Source: Azadirachta indica (Eukaryota; Streptophyta; Magnoliopsida; Sapindales; Meliaceae). Taken from it: a stretch of DNA of 64,000 nucleotides. Of this stretch, positions 44,658-57,169 are shown piece by piece (within the stretch, counting starts at the first letter, position 1; each line of letters opens with the position of its first letter). The notes under the pieces are model-generated. The model saw only the letters and a program-made list of their open reading frames with translations. It ran no database searches and was not told the origin of the DNA. The stretch spans positions 2,812,102 to 2,876,101 of the forward strand of contig CM040453.1 of NCBI GenBank assembly GCA_022749755.1, written 5' to 3'. The position numbers and the translations under genes are program-made.

Positions 44658-47600
44658 TCACAACAATTCTTGTGATTTTCTCACACAGCGACTAACTTTC
44701 TTCTTAAAATCGTCCCTTCTCTCTCTCCATTCTTTCTGCAATTATAGAAGTGACAGAATGCCGCGACAATCAGCAATGGGGTACACCCAATAAGAGACCA
44801 ATTATGAGTTAATGAACGCAAAAATATCATCATAAAAGTAGAAATAAAATATTTACCGCAGCATCAACATTTGCAGGAGATTCATCATTAGGGCTGGAAA
44901 GCATTGAGATAATACTCAAAACAATGCTCTCAACCTGCATATAAGACTCATCAGTAAGTAGCATAGATCTAAATTCAATCACTAAGTCGGATGAGAAACA
45001 AGAAAAATGACAAAACCATGAGGGGTAGAACACAACTTTTCAGGTAGAAATAATTGACATAACCACCAAAATCGCAGCAAAGTAAATTGCGATGAATAGC
45101 TAATATATTATAATTATAGTCAACTCAAAACTTCAAAACTTGTGCATGTAAAAAGGAGAGAGACAAATGGACACAGCCAGAGAGCATAGTAACATTATCC
45201 TTCAAGTTGAGCATGATGCTACTTTAAAAGTCACAGCAGACAGTTGGTTACTAACAAAGAAAGCAAAATATGAACTATTAAAATTAGCTTAGCTCATTTT
45301 GGAATTCTTTTAAAGTTTATCCAGGGCAGCTTTCTCCTTGTTCTCAAAATTCCTTTCTTGCAAGCAAAGAAAAGAGAGTAAAACTGATGCATTTCTCCAG
45401 CCACTCTTTCTTCCGATCAATGGTTTTTGCTGGTTCCTCACTATATTAAAATTTTTGGCCCGTCCTTTGAGCCTTCTTTTCTTATTTCTGCTGTTTCTGC
45501 TGTCTGTTTATACAAAACCTTGCATCTATGAATGATGCTGATGGACCCTGATGGTGTTAAGTTACTACTGTTACAGAGGTAAAATCCACTGCCAGCAAAT
45601 AAAAAGATTTTAAGCTAAACTCAATTATTCTGATGGCCTGATAACAACGTTCTTTACTACATTTTCTTAGTTTCCCAGGCATTAAAGAACTGACTAATTT
45701 GTTCTCTACAATGTTACAATCCAACCCCACACAACTCGGTAACCTCTTCTAAACTAGAGTTGAGCTTGGGTTTAGAAACAACACCTCAATCCTGGGCCTG
45801 GGTTGAGCCCGTCAGAGCCGCAGTGATCTCAAGTTTCTGTTACAGTTGGTCACCACCATGATTCACTGCCAATCAGAACTGCCATCAGATGGCAAGCCAC
45901 ATAGTGGACTAATAATAAGCATGAATGCAAAGGTTACCATATGCAAACTCTCCACCATTCATCCCTTATCCATAAATCATGTGTAATTCACTACTCCAAC
46001 AGAAAAACTGCTTGAAACACTATCAGCCTTTTAAAGGTTAGATATTGTATACTTAAAACAGCAAAAAGAAGCTACAATACTTTATATGAGTGAAGGAGAG
46101 CGAAAATTTCACATGCCAGTGAAACATCACTAATGAATCACCTCGCCAGTTATTGCGCATGCCTCAATGTTCACATAAATCAAGGCCAATAATAAAAGAC
46201 AATCACCAACCATATAAATGTCTACAATCAAAGCCTATAATAGAAGATAATCACCAACCATTTAATTGTTTACAAATAGAGAAGACAATCAAAAACTAAA
46301 TAAACAGCTACAAATAGAATCAAATGAATATTAGCTTAGGAAAATAAGTAATATACTGATAATGACAAGCATAAAACATAAATGATGAAGCAAAGGAAAA
46401 AATGTTGAAGCAATACCGTATGGACTGGTGTCCAGCGTTCATTTGCAAGCTCGTAGCCATTTGGATCATCACCAGGGGGATGAAGAATTGATATGCAAAC
46501 CCTTCCATCAGGGTAAACTGTAATTCAGATGGCCCCTTATTAGCAATTTGCACAACTCAAAACAAAATCAAACATAATTCAAACTTTTGATGGTAGAACA
46601 AAAATACGCACCATTAGGATGCCAAAGCTCAGATGTAAACCGCACAGTTGGCGGGCTCACAGGATAATTGTCAGGAAAAGACATTACGGCATTAAAGAAT
46701 CCTCCCTCACTGCAACAAAATAATAGTTGTTTAATAACATAGCTCTTATTTCATTATCTAGAAGAAGACTGCATCCAATATCATGTCCTCAATAAAAGAG
46801 AAAACAGGAGTTATTACCGTGATTGAGCAATGTTATATACCACGCCATGCATACACACATGGTATGTATCTATAGCGTTATGCCAATATATTAAAAAAAA
46901 AAAAAAAGAGGCTAGTTAATTGAATCTCTTGTGGAGTATCCTAATGCTTTTAACTATTTTTATCCCTGAATATCACAATTATATTTTGCATCTAAAGGAT
47001 ACCAAGCAATTATTTCAAAACCCATTTTCGTAAGTAAACAGGATGTTTAGACAGATTACAGGATCCAAAAATTCCACATTGAATTGTTGCCAAAACAAAA
47101 CCTATAAACAGAAAGCAACACATAAAACCAATATCCAGCTCTCCACCAAAAACAATGAAGGATATCATTCAATAAATCAATTTAGAAATATCAAAGCAGA
47201 AAACACAACATCAAGAACAATAAATTTATCAAAGAAAAATCAAACCCCATCATCAAAACATCAGGTAAACATAGCTTAACCAAATAACCAATACAAAATT
47301 AACCCACACATTAAAATCAAATTAAAAAAAATCTAGCAAAATACGAAAGAACTCAAAAAATACCCAAAACGTAATATCATCAAATACCATAGCCCGGAAA
47401 CTGACTCCAGAAATAAAATAAATCAATAAATAAAAAAGACCACTCACTACAAGGTATCAGGGGGACCCATAATTGACACGCTCCATTCAAAGACATTGTT
47501 CTCGTCAACTAACCCAGCCGAAAATCCGTCAACTGGATTCTTACAAAGATCTGCAAAAAAAGAGGGGAAAAAAAAAAACAAAAGCAGGTAATTCAATCAA

Positions 47601-47732
47601 CAAATCGTCGGTTTTCCAACGTATAAATCAAAACCTTTCGCAAGTTTCAACAAACAAACGATAAATAATTAATTTGGGTGTTTGACCTTTGAGCTGCTTC
47701 TGAAGGAGGAGACTAGCCTGAGACTTGGCCAT
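44658..47732 (-). CDS. UBC14: Ubiquitin-conjugating enzyme E2, UBC7/13/14 group
   Basis: Exons 47732-47687, 47550-47448, 46709-46612, 46517-46417, 44934-44857 and 44735-44658 join in frame and give 167 residues, the usual length. The E2 takes ubiquitin from E1 as a thioester and passes it on with RING E3s. The active-site Cys is C90 in [12 protein letters not shown]. The acidic insert after it ([17 protein letters not shown]) marks the Ubc7/Cdc34 class. In yeast and animals Ubc7 works in ER-associated degradation. Arabidopsis UBC7, UBC13 and UBC14 belong to this group and act redundantly. I give the symbol UBC14 because of the CASPL4C1/OVA1 neighbourhood, but UBC7 and UBC13 are equally related. 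The 1.5-kb fourth intron is the longest in the gene. Confidence 0.93.
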
Positions 47733-50700
47733 TGAATATCAGAGAGAAGTCTAGAAGCCGCGAGAGAAGGGAGGGAATTTGCGAAGCGACGAGGAAGTGG
47801 TTTTGGTTTTGCTTTGGTTGGCTTTATATAGATGATGGTAATTTAAGAATTTAACTAAGAGTTTAAAGTTTTAATTAATAAATTAGGATTTAATTTTAAA
47901 GGAAATTCTAGTTTGTGTTTGACAAGTTGGATTTTATCATAAAACAATATTTGACACGTATTATTTTCTTTGCTTTACCAAATATATAACTATTTTTATT
48001 TTCTTCTTTAAACATAAATATAAAAGAAAGAAAAAAATAAATTATAAAGTATTCTTTCTTCTGTCAAATTTAAAATTAATTAGTTAAAAACAGTTTTCTT
48101 TAATTGCTTTATAATGCTTGATCGAGAATATATAGATATTCTGAGATATTTTATTATAAAAGTTTATGTTAAAGTTTATAGGTGTAATGTAAACCGAAAA
48201 TATTATCATTTTTCATATATTCATAATCTAGACAAAAAGAAAAGAAAAGAAAAGAAAAGAAAAGAAAAGAAAATGGTTTCTTTTCTTTATCATTTGCTTT
48301 TTGAACGAAGAAATATCCTTGGATATGTACCGCACAATGAGCCCATGCCTAGGCATGATGAATTTTGATAGGAAATGTTAGATTCTCAATAGAGATTCTT
48401 TTGCTAGACTCCATAAGCAAAGCTAACCAAATGGTCACCCTTTTATTTATTCCTTTTCAATCTTTTATCATAAAGTCATGCGTCCATTGGCTCATTTTCG
48501 CATGGGAGGCTACAACTACGAGCAAGCATATATGCAAAGCCATTCCATCCCGTGTATATAATTCATCTGCTAGTCCAGTATTTCTTTTTCATAAAATTTT
48601 AAATGATTAAAAATTGACCTTATCATATTATTCTATTATCGTTCAATTACGTAATATCATAGTATTATGTATTATTATTGTATGTTAATAATATATTTAT
48701 ATATTTGTCATTATGTGATTAATTGATAATAAAATGACATTGCGAGTTCGATCCATCTCGATTTTTTTTTTTTTTTTTTTCACAATTTAAGAATTATAAC
48801 CCACTAATTTGCGAGATTTCATTATCGTTCACTTGCAAAAGTAATAATGATTTTTTAACGTGTATAGAAAATTAGAGATTTTTCTTTCCACTTGCTATAG
48901 CGCACAATTGTTTTTACCTTTCTAAGAAGCTAATAGTTTCTTTTTGGAAGTAGCTTAGTTTATATATTCTAATGCCTGATTTGATTTCAACTGTGAAAGT
49001 TGGCAAGTTGCTAATGCCAATTGGGAAAAAAAAAAGAATAATTACATATTAATAAAAATTTATTGGAGGATGCAAATTTTCAATTAATATTGACCAGCGT
49101 TAACGCAGAAAGTGCTGAATTTGTTGGAGGAGGTCAACTAATTGAGCCAACCACACTGATACTGTATTGGCTAGAATTAAACATCAGGTACAGTATGAAA
49201 TGAGAGAAAGCAGATTTTGATACATGCCAGTGCCATGATTTGTAGACGTTGCTGCAATATCAATGGCTAAGGCTAAAAGCACTTTTGCAAATACAAGAAG
49301 CAATGGCATATCAATAATCTTAAAATACTTGACTCTCTACCATTCGGAATATGTCATTCGGAATACATTGATTCTAACACACAAATATGAAATACCCCAT
49401 TAATATTCTGTTTCGGCTTCTTTTCTGAATAAAAAGCACCGAAGGAGTACTCTTCAGAAAGAAAATCACCACAGGAAAGACCCAAAATTCAACTGTATCG
49501 CTAAAATAAATGGGCCGAAAGACTAAAGCACCCAAAAAGTCCATAAAAATGTTCAATTAACTAGCCTAAACCAATTTCTGGTATTGAAAGTTTTTAGAAG
49601 ATAAAATGAAAGTTAGATTTAATACATTTTTTAAGTTAAAATTGGATCAATTTTTCCATTTTTAGCAATTCTTAACATCAAAGTTGTGGATTCAAATTTT
49701 AAGAAAATAAAAATAACATAAAAAAGCACTCATTACAAATATATTGAGAAGAGTCTAATTTATTTTTCTATCCTATTGGTACCCTTAAAAGGTTATTTTT
49801 GACTTTGTCTCTGTATTAATAGACAATCTTTAGAAATAAATCAAAATTCTGCAAAGTCATCTACAGTGCCCTTCTTAACAGTTGATTGTCGTTAAAGATA
49901 ATGAAATCAGGAGCAAAAATGAAATTGCACAACAAAAATATTTATTTTAAAAGAAAAACAAATTCAAATAATTTAAAATACCCATTTTGCCAATCAGTCT
50001 CATTAGATGTGAATCTTATCGTCTGATGCATTGTAACAGAGCAAAAGAGAAAATGGGGGAGAGTATGTAGAGTATAGGAGATAACAAAGGCAAGAGAGAT
50101 TAGAATTCGTGGGTATATTTATTTCTCCTCTTTTGCAAGCTTTTTTGCAATTCGTGGGTTTTTTTTGTTCGATTAAGGCATAGCAAGATTGTGGTCGTTG
50201 AATTTGGAGGTCGTCATCTTAAAAACAGGTTATTAAAGTTGATTGCATCTATTTTTGTTTATTAAGCACTACATTTTGACATTAAATAATGAAATCTAAA
50301 CCTATTTGTAAAACCCAATGCTTGAAACCTATTAAATACTTTATTTTTGGTCATGTAACGAAAGTAGGTTTGGGTTGCTGGGTTTCTGGTGCAATATTGT
50401 GTGATATGTGCTTATTTATAGGGTTTGAGTATCAATAGTGAACATGTATTGAGGTATGAATGTTTTTTATTGGTTATTGGTTATTGGTTATGGGTTTTAG
50501 AAGACAAGATATCAATGTAATATGGTGATAAGATTTTAGTTGTAGGTTTATTATTGCGATGAAATCAATATTGTTGTTTCAGTTTGCTTAGTTTTATTGT
50601 TAATTAACTTATTTAATCTAGGCATAAAGAAAAAATTTTTAATAAGAAGATTACGGGTTTCTTTAGTATGAGAAAAGTATAATATATTTGTGGTTAAAGT

Positions 50701-51116
50701 ACTAATAGTAACAAAAGAGCTATGAGAATTAATTGGTATGATTTGTAGCTAAGAAACAACCTGAAAATTTCTACTTGCATAAATATACAAGTTGCTAGTT
50801 TGGGGGTAGTTGTTGCGTTACATAATTACTAATAGGAACTCTTCAAGATTGATTTATGATTTGTTCTTCTTAATTTTTAAACTTTTTAGGCTGAAAATGA
50901 CTTGCAAAAACCTATCTTTATCACCTGACAATCGTCGTCCCTAGAAAAAAATCACCATATTAATCAAGAACCCCAAACATTTCATTGCAAAGTTGAAAAT
51001 TGAAGTCAAAATCAGTGAAAAAAAAATGGAAACAAGTTAACATGTAATTTGGTTAAGGAGACATGGGAAGCTGAATTTTGAAGGTATCTTTGGTATCTGG
51101 CATCAAAGAAACTAAA
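47733..51116. other. Gene-poor intergenic region
   Basis: After the E2 promoter (first few hundred bases) this is AT-rich DNA with scattered unique stretches (48300-48560, 49080-49560, 50000-50250). I found no coding exons or bounded elements in it. The open frames are short and do not resemble known proteins. Confidence 0.5.
48234..48273. repeat. (AAAAG)n microsatellite
   Basis: About eight tandem copies of AAAAG lie uninterrupted in the intergenic DNA upstream of the E2 gene. Confidence 0.9.
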
Positions 51117-51125
51117 AGTTTAAGC

Positions 51126-53635
51126 AGAAAAATACCCTGGACCCCTTTAGGGTTTGAGGTAATTACCCAGTTCCCCTCTAATGTTTCAAAAATGCTCTGA
51201 ACACTGCCGTTACCTCCGTCTAAGTTGAAAGAAGTTGACTTTGAGGGTAAAAACGTACTTTGCTATTTAAAAAAATTGAAAATAAAAGTGTTGGTGACCT
51301 TTGTCAATATAAATTCCAAAGCCAAAGATGATGATGACTAAATAACAAAATGACTAAATTAATCCTGAATCACTTTAGACATTTATGTATTTTAATAAAT
51401 ATAAAAAATATTAATATTTTTTATTTATTTATTTTCCTTTCTTTCTACCTTTTTTACCTTACATTCTCTGCACTTTCCCTTTTTACTTTTCTCGTTAACC
51501 AAACATTACTACACTAAACCCTACAAATCCTATCTTCTTGAAATTAAAGAAGAAACAACACCTAAACCCTCAGCAAACAAAACAACAATGTAACAAATTA
51601 AAAAAATAACTTAAAATTTGAACTAGATTTAGTAAGAAAGTAAAGCTATAGGTTTGGAAGATTTGTGAGAGAAGAAATTGGATCATGATCTGATGGTGTT
51701 GACGATGGAGAAGGAATTATGGGTTTAGAGAACTTGTGATGGTGGTGGTAATCGATGATGGAGAAAGAGTTGTAGGTTTGAAGAATTTGTGGGTTGGATA
51801 GGAGAAAAAAGAGAAATAGAAAAAATGATAAATAAAATAAAACATGATTTTTGAAGCTTTGATTTGTAATTGATTCGTTTGTAATGTCTGTATTATGTTT
51901 GTCATTGCCATAAATCATGAAATGAAGATTTAGAGAAGAAGAAATTGGTTGGAAGAAGAAGAAAAAGAAGTTGCTTGAAAGGATAGGGTTACTTTATTAT
52001 TTTATTTGTAAGTTACAAAAATAAAAATAATATTAATTATTATGGGGTAAGAATAGGCTAGACGTGTAGCGGTATGTAAGCCTATAACGTTCTAGCTGGC
52101 ACCTATGGGATGATTCGATTATATTGAAACCATATCACGAGAGATCTTTGCTAATTAAAGAAATAATCTCAAGTAGTTTAAAGGGTGTTTACGTGAAAGG
52201 TACCACGTGACTTATAACCAATACTCCATAAAAAGAAAATAAAGAGGTAGACCCTATTTTGAAATAATCCCAAAAGTTAAGGGATTCGATCTCCAAAAAT
52301 GTGAAAAAGTTTCGAATATTTCTAGGTCACTTGGGGGGACCACTTGACACTGCCTGAAATAGCCACTTAATTAGGGAGACAGTTCAACTCTTAGGAGGCT
52401 GAAAATGGGCCCCACTTAACGCTGTCAGTATTTGGGGGACTACATATAAAAGCAAACAAAATTCTGCCATGTGTATTTAAGAGATAAGATAATCTTCTAC
52501 TCGAATTAAATCGTGCCATATGGCATGTAATCTTAGATAAGGTCATAAAAACCAATCTCATCTCACTATATATCTATAATTTTGGCTCCAAGATAAGGTT
52601 TCAAATGGTAAAAATATGGGAAGGCAAAAACATGAGAAATTAGAGCAACTCTTTTCAACCAATCACAAGCCAAGAAAGATAAGATATGTAAAAGCACTTA
52701 TCTCAAAGTAAAGAGGGGTCTTCTTTTAGTTTTGGCTCATTTTTTTTTACTCTCTAATAAGGAATATAAGTTACTACACATTTTCTCACTCTAAAAGACA
52801 AGAAAGAGACTTTGTTTTTTCATAGGTTTCTCTCAAGAAAATCTTAAAAACATTTATTGGAGGTGGTATTTTGTGGATTATTAACTGTTCTTGTCTCATA
52901 AAAGGGGCACAACTACCCCACATTATGGTCACTTGTGTGCATTTTGTTGGTTTTATCCTCTTTATATGAAATTGTTTTGTATACCATTTTGAACTATTTA
53001 AGTCGAGCTTTAAATTCGCTCTTTCAAAATACTGACTTGAGTGTTGGAGTGGGCTTGTCAGAAAACCTCTGGCATCCCTTATTTGATCATGTTCTTTGTT
53101 ATAAAAAGATTTGTTCGATTTGGGATCAAAATCAGTAAGGATACGAGGTGAGGACGGTTCATGACAGCTTGGCTCATGACCCAAAGATGTGTGGAGAAAC
53201 ATCTCAGAAAAACTCTTCGAGGCTCAACCAAAGTCAAAACGAGTGCAAAAAGTTGAGCTCAGACTGTTGATTGAGCATCTATCTTCAATTTAGATACTAA
53301 TTCACTCAATATCCCACCTCACCAGAGTTGGATATTTTTCCGCATCAACATTAACAAAAAATTAAATTTTAATATTTTATTTTATTAATATAATTTTTTA
53401 TTTTTTACTTATTATAATTTAAAAGACAAGTTGTTTTTCTATTTTTAATTATTGTACAAAATTTGTATCATGGGTCCTAGTATCTGTCAAAAAGAGTATT
53501 AAGGTAATTGCAGCCAAAAGTTACTTTTTTAAGCTTGAACGAAGGTAACGACAAGGGTGTTCAGAGCATTTTCGAAACCTTAAAGGAAAATTAGATAATT
53601 AACTTAAACTTTTAGGGGGTCCAGGGCATTTTCCT
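51126..53635. mobile_element. Non-autonomous TIR transposon, probably Mutator-like
   Basis: The left end AGAAAAATACCCTGGACCCC is matched by the reverse complement of the right end, AGGAAAATGCCCTGGACCCC. The similarity runs inward for about 120 bp (both arms share AAAATGCTCTGAACAC and CGTTACCT). It is flanked by AGTTTAAGC (51117-51125) and AATTTAAGC (53636-53644), a 9-bp target duplication with one mismatch. Long terminal inverted repeats with a 9-bp duplication fit Mutator-like elements. No transposase is present. Two overlapping weak frames (51646-51918, minus) are not recognisable proteins. An LTR-like segment seems to be nested inside. Confidence 0.7.
52065..53350. mobile_element. Possible solo LTR nested in the TIR element
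   Basis: This 1.29-kb segment starts TGTAGCGG and ends CATCAACA, within TG...CA limits. Its base composition differs from the surrounding AT-rich DNA. Its style (a call of moderate-GC non-coding DNA with internal promoter-like AT stretches) resembles a retrotransposon LTR. There is no primer-binding site, polypurine tract, gag-pol or second LTR nearby. I could not find a 5-bp target duplication at these limits, so the boundaries are provisional. Confidence 0.35.
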
Positions 53636-53644
53636 AATTTAAGC

Positions 53645-56560
53645 TTTTAACTATTCTGTACAAGAAACCTATGAAATTATACCTAACAAATATAAAGTAG
53701 ATAGACAGAAAAACTGAGAAGTTTACAATATAATTCCATATAAGCATGCTCTGAAAAGAACTCCAAAAACATGAATTTTGCTTTCGTTTTCTTATCCCTT
53801 TAATTCTATCACTTTCTCTTCCCACTACTTTGATTTTCTGGTTTGTACATCTATAGAAGACTTTGTTAGTTTGAGCTTTACTTTAGGAGTTCTTTTATTT
53901 GTTTTGCTTTGCTTTTTCAGTTGAGATTCAAGAGAAAACTGCAGATTATTTCTCTTAGAGATTTTGTATATAGATGTGGGTTAGGGAGCTTTGCAATAAA
54001 TTTGCTCTCAGTTTAAGTTTTTTGATTACATTTATTGAGTATTTTCTTTTTAAAATTTATTTTAGTCTTTACTTTTGCTTTATTATAAAGTGGGGGCGGG
54101 AAACTAGTGTACTATGTTTGCACTAATTACAGTCCATAATCTGTAGATGATTTTTTATGAACTTATTATTATTTTTTGGAAGAATGCTCATTATCCCTCT
54201 ATTTTTCAGTTAATACCTTATTATTCCCTATATTTTTTGTAATATCTCATTATCCTCCTGATTTTTTTTTTATCTTGCCCTTCAGTTCAATTGGTTTACA
54301 AAATTGTAAAATAAAAAATATTTGAAATATTGAAGAGTAAAATCAAAATTCAAGGGGGTGATGAGATATTAAAGAAAATAGAGGAAGATAATGAAATATT
54401 AGCTCAAAAAATAAAGAGATAATGGGCATTCTCCCTTATGTTCCTTAATTTGGGATACCACATTATATTGAGATTGTTTTAAGAGTTATGGTTTAAAGTA
54501 TAATAGTATTTGATGTTATATATCACGATCATGCTTTTCTCTACCCTTGTGCAATACTGCAACTTGCAAAAAAAAAATATAGATCCTAATATAAATAGGT
54601 AGACATTTTCAATAAAATATATGTGTTAAGAAAACTTGACATAGCCATGGACAGCGCCTACCTTTCTAAGTGTTATATATTGCTAGTGATTGTGCGCATA
54701 CCTTTAAGATTAAAAAAAAAAAAGAATTAGTTTCATATTTTGTCCATCTAGAACTCAAAAAAGCCATTGAAATTGAAGGTTCTTCATCAATGCATAGTTA
54801 TATTAAATTATGAGTATGAATGTTGTGTTATGTGAAAGAAAAACTAAGTTGGGGTATATTCTGGTTTGTTTTACTATTGTAGCTATTATGTCATAGTTGA
54901 TTTTGAGTTACAAGTATGCAAACTCAACATTTTTTTGTATATGTGTTGCATATAAAATGCATGTGATAGTGATTTATTTCTATTTTGTTGTAGGAGAAAT
55001 ATGAAAATTAAAGATTCATGGATTCAGATGAAAGCCAATTTTCATGGGCATAAAGTATGATTTAAAGTGGTAAAATCCAAATAAGCAATAGTGATTCATA
55101 GCATTGCCAACCTAGCATAAAAGGAGCATGATGTTCAACTAAGAATTTAAATTATTTAATTAATTTTCGTTACTCTATTAATTGAAATTATTTAATTAAT
55201 TCATTAATCTATTAATTCATTTTGACATATAATATACAGAAAATATTATGCACGAATGCTAATGGTAGTAATAATAATTAAATGATCGTAAAAAATATAA
55301 TTTTTGATTTATTCATTTTATTTAATTATTTTTCTCAGTTTTGATTTTTTTAATTTTATTTAATTTGTAAAGTTTACTTATTCCAACAGTACATACATCA
55401 CCTGTACTCCAAGTGAGGTTATTTTTATCTTTTACTAATAGAGTTAAAACTATCTTTGCACACAGTTTACTATCATGAGGGTAAACGTATCATTTTAACA
55501 ATTTCTGTCAAAGATATCGCCGTTCTACCATTAAGTGAGGTACTGTACATGATTTTTCAAAATTCTAAATCATTTCTGGAGATTGTCAATAAATGTGGGA
55601 TAAAATCGAAAATAACCCTACCCTTAAACTTCAAAAGAATTCCCAAACAACTCCAGAAAGGTTGATATGAATTGCAATGTTAATAATACCAAGCAAGTTT
55701 ACATAATGAAAGAGATTTTTCAAACAGGAGAAGTTGCTCCAGAAAATCTTCAGTAATTGAAATAGAAATGAACTCTTGAATTTCGCATTCCAATTGGCTG
55801 CTTGGCTGACATGTGAGGCCAAAAGCTAAGAACGAAACCTGCTCAACCACAAGCATAACAGGAACCTGAAGCAGACAAGGCAACTTTTTAACCCAAGACC
55901 CCATACGGAAAATGCAATCATTTCCCTAATAAACCAACAAAGAAACATCAGACATAAAATCTGCAATAATGGTCTTTAATTCCATCATTATAAATTGTCT
56001 CATTTGCGAGTCAATGAAGCATGAAGCATCATTCCAGTAACAGGTCTTTTTCCTTATAAGTGGTGTCCTAGTTTTAGCACATTTTTCTCCCTGATAACTG
56101 AAACAGAAATCACTGTCAAAATCTTGCCAGTAGCATAGCACCAGCGACACTTCTTGAAAGTGCTGCAAAAGCTTATCTTTTTGACTTGGGTGATAATAAT
56201 TAGTAGCATCTGATTGTTACTTAGTTTGTTACCAGTGGCAATAATCTGCTGCGAAATTAGCATGCTATCATGTAAAGATTTGAAAAAATCACAGAGCTAG
56301 AACAAAAAATTGCAAGATTTCGAAATGAAATGGGCTAGCAATGTAGTTGGGATGTAAGCAGACAGTGAAATTGATTAGTATATTACATGATAAGAATATG
56401 ATAGGGAAAAGGAAGTCAACATACTAAGACAATAACGGAAACGTCTGCATGCATAGGATTCCCAGACAGCTTTAGCATAATTACATAATTTTCAAACTAA
56501 GCAATGATTAACTGAATAATAAATCTATCAAGTACTACAAATTAATGATGTTCTGCCTGC
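53645..56560. other. AT-rich intergenic region upstream of the CLE gene
   Basis: It holds a MITE at 54178-54435 and otherwise AT-rich DNA. More complex sequence at 55650-56270 carries two overlapping minus-strand frames (55680-55904 and 55926-56168). Neither resembles a family I know, and they lack clear splice partners. They may be gene relics or non-coding RNA. Confidence 0.4.
54178..54435. mobile_element. 258-bp MITE
   Basis: The left end GGAAGAATGCTCATTATCCC matches the reverse complement of the right end, GGGAGAATGCCCATTATCTC. The similarity continues inward for about 90 bp (both arms carry TAATATCTCAT), leaving a short AT-rich centre. It has no coding capacity. Flanks TTATTTTTT and TTATGTTCC suggest only a weak target duplication, so the superfamily is undetermined. 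Confidence 0.65.
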
Positions 56561-56567
56561 TTATAAA
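56561..56567 (+). promoter_or_regulatory. Probable TATA box of the CLE gene
   Basis: TTATAAA lies 51 bp before the predicted start codon at 56612, within the GC-richer run TGCTTATAAAACCCGG. The spacing allows a short leader of about 20 bases. Position and sequence support transcription of the small gene that follows. Confidence 0.45.
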
Positions 56568-56611
56568 ACCCGGCCTCAGCCCTTGAGTTTTAGTCTATAT
56601 TAGGTCCCAAT

Positions 56612-57169
56612 ATGCGTAACTTTAATCTCTGCACAGCCCTCATGATCATCCTTGTAGTTTCTGATTGTAATTGCTCCGCAGCTATCAGAATTCATGCTGC
56701 CCAATCAGGTAACCACTGAACTTCCATGTAAGCGAAGTGATAGAATACTTCGAACAAGTGATGAATGCTTAGTACAGTTTTTCTGATGCTTCATGTAGTT
56801 AATTTTAAGCTTGAAGAATCCACACATTCAAGAATGAGCATATCCGGCCGGTACATTGTAGCTTCTTGGGTCAGTAAGGTACTAGACTACACATATATAT
56901 GCATACTCTATATGCTTGCTCGTGCCTTCTATTTCATTAACAATGGTCAAGAGAGTTGTGCACCGTCACACATCCCTGCTTAGTATTAAGTCAAGTCGTC
57001 CGAGTTCTATATTTTTCTGGCTTTTATTATTAACACAATGTTTGATTCTTGTTCATGTTGAAAGATTAAGTCTAGGAAATTGGTGCAAGATAATAGTCAT
57101 AAGGTACCTTCTGGACCAAATCCTATTGGAAATTGGCATCCACCATTGGCATCAAGTTCCAGGCCATGA
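56612..57169 (+). CDS. CLE-family signalling peptide precursor (CLE46/TDIF-like)
   Basis: Three exons, 56612-56708, 56799-56878 and 57065-57169, join in frame and give 93 residues. The N-terminus (MRNFNLCTALMIILVVSDC) is a secretion signal. The C-terminus contains HKVPSGPNPIGN (71-82), a full CLE dodecapeptide with the conserved Pro4, Gly6, Pro7, Pro9 and Asn12, followed by an 11-residue tail starting WHPP. It differs from TDIF (CLE41/44) at two of twelve positions. The HxHPSGPNPTGN-RHPP arrangement of Arabidopsis CLE46, as I recall it, is also very close, including VNFKLEE-like residues in the middle. The mature peptide would be secreted and read by leucine-rich-repeat receptor kinases. Splice sites: CAG|GTAACC, CATGTAG, AAG|GTACTA, TGAAAG. 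Exon 3 is certain in frame; the middle exon is inferred. No frame longer than 72 codons reveals the gene. Confidence 0.82.

Noticed and set aside
51646..51918. Two overlapping minus-strand frames inside the TIR element
   Set aside because: Low-complexity Phe/Ser/His/Pro sequence without splice partners or domain; no transposase motif.
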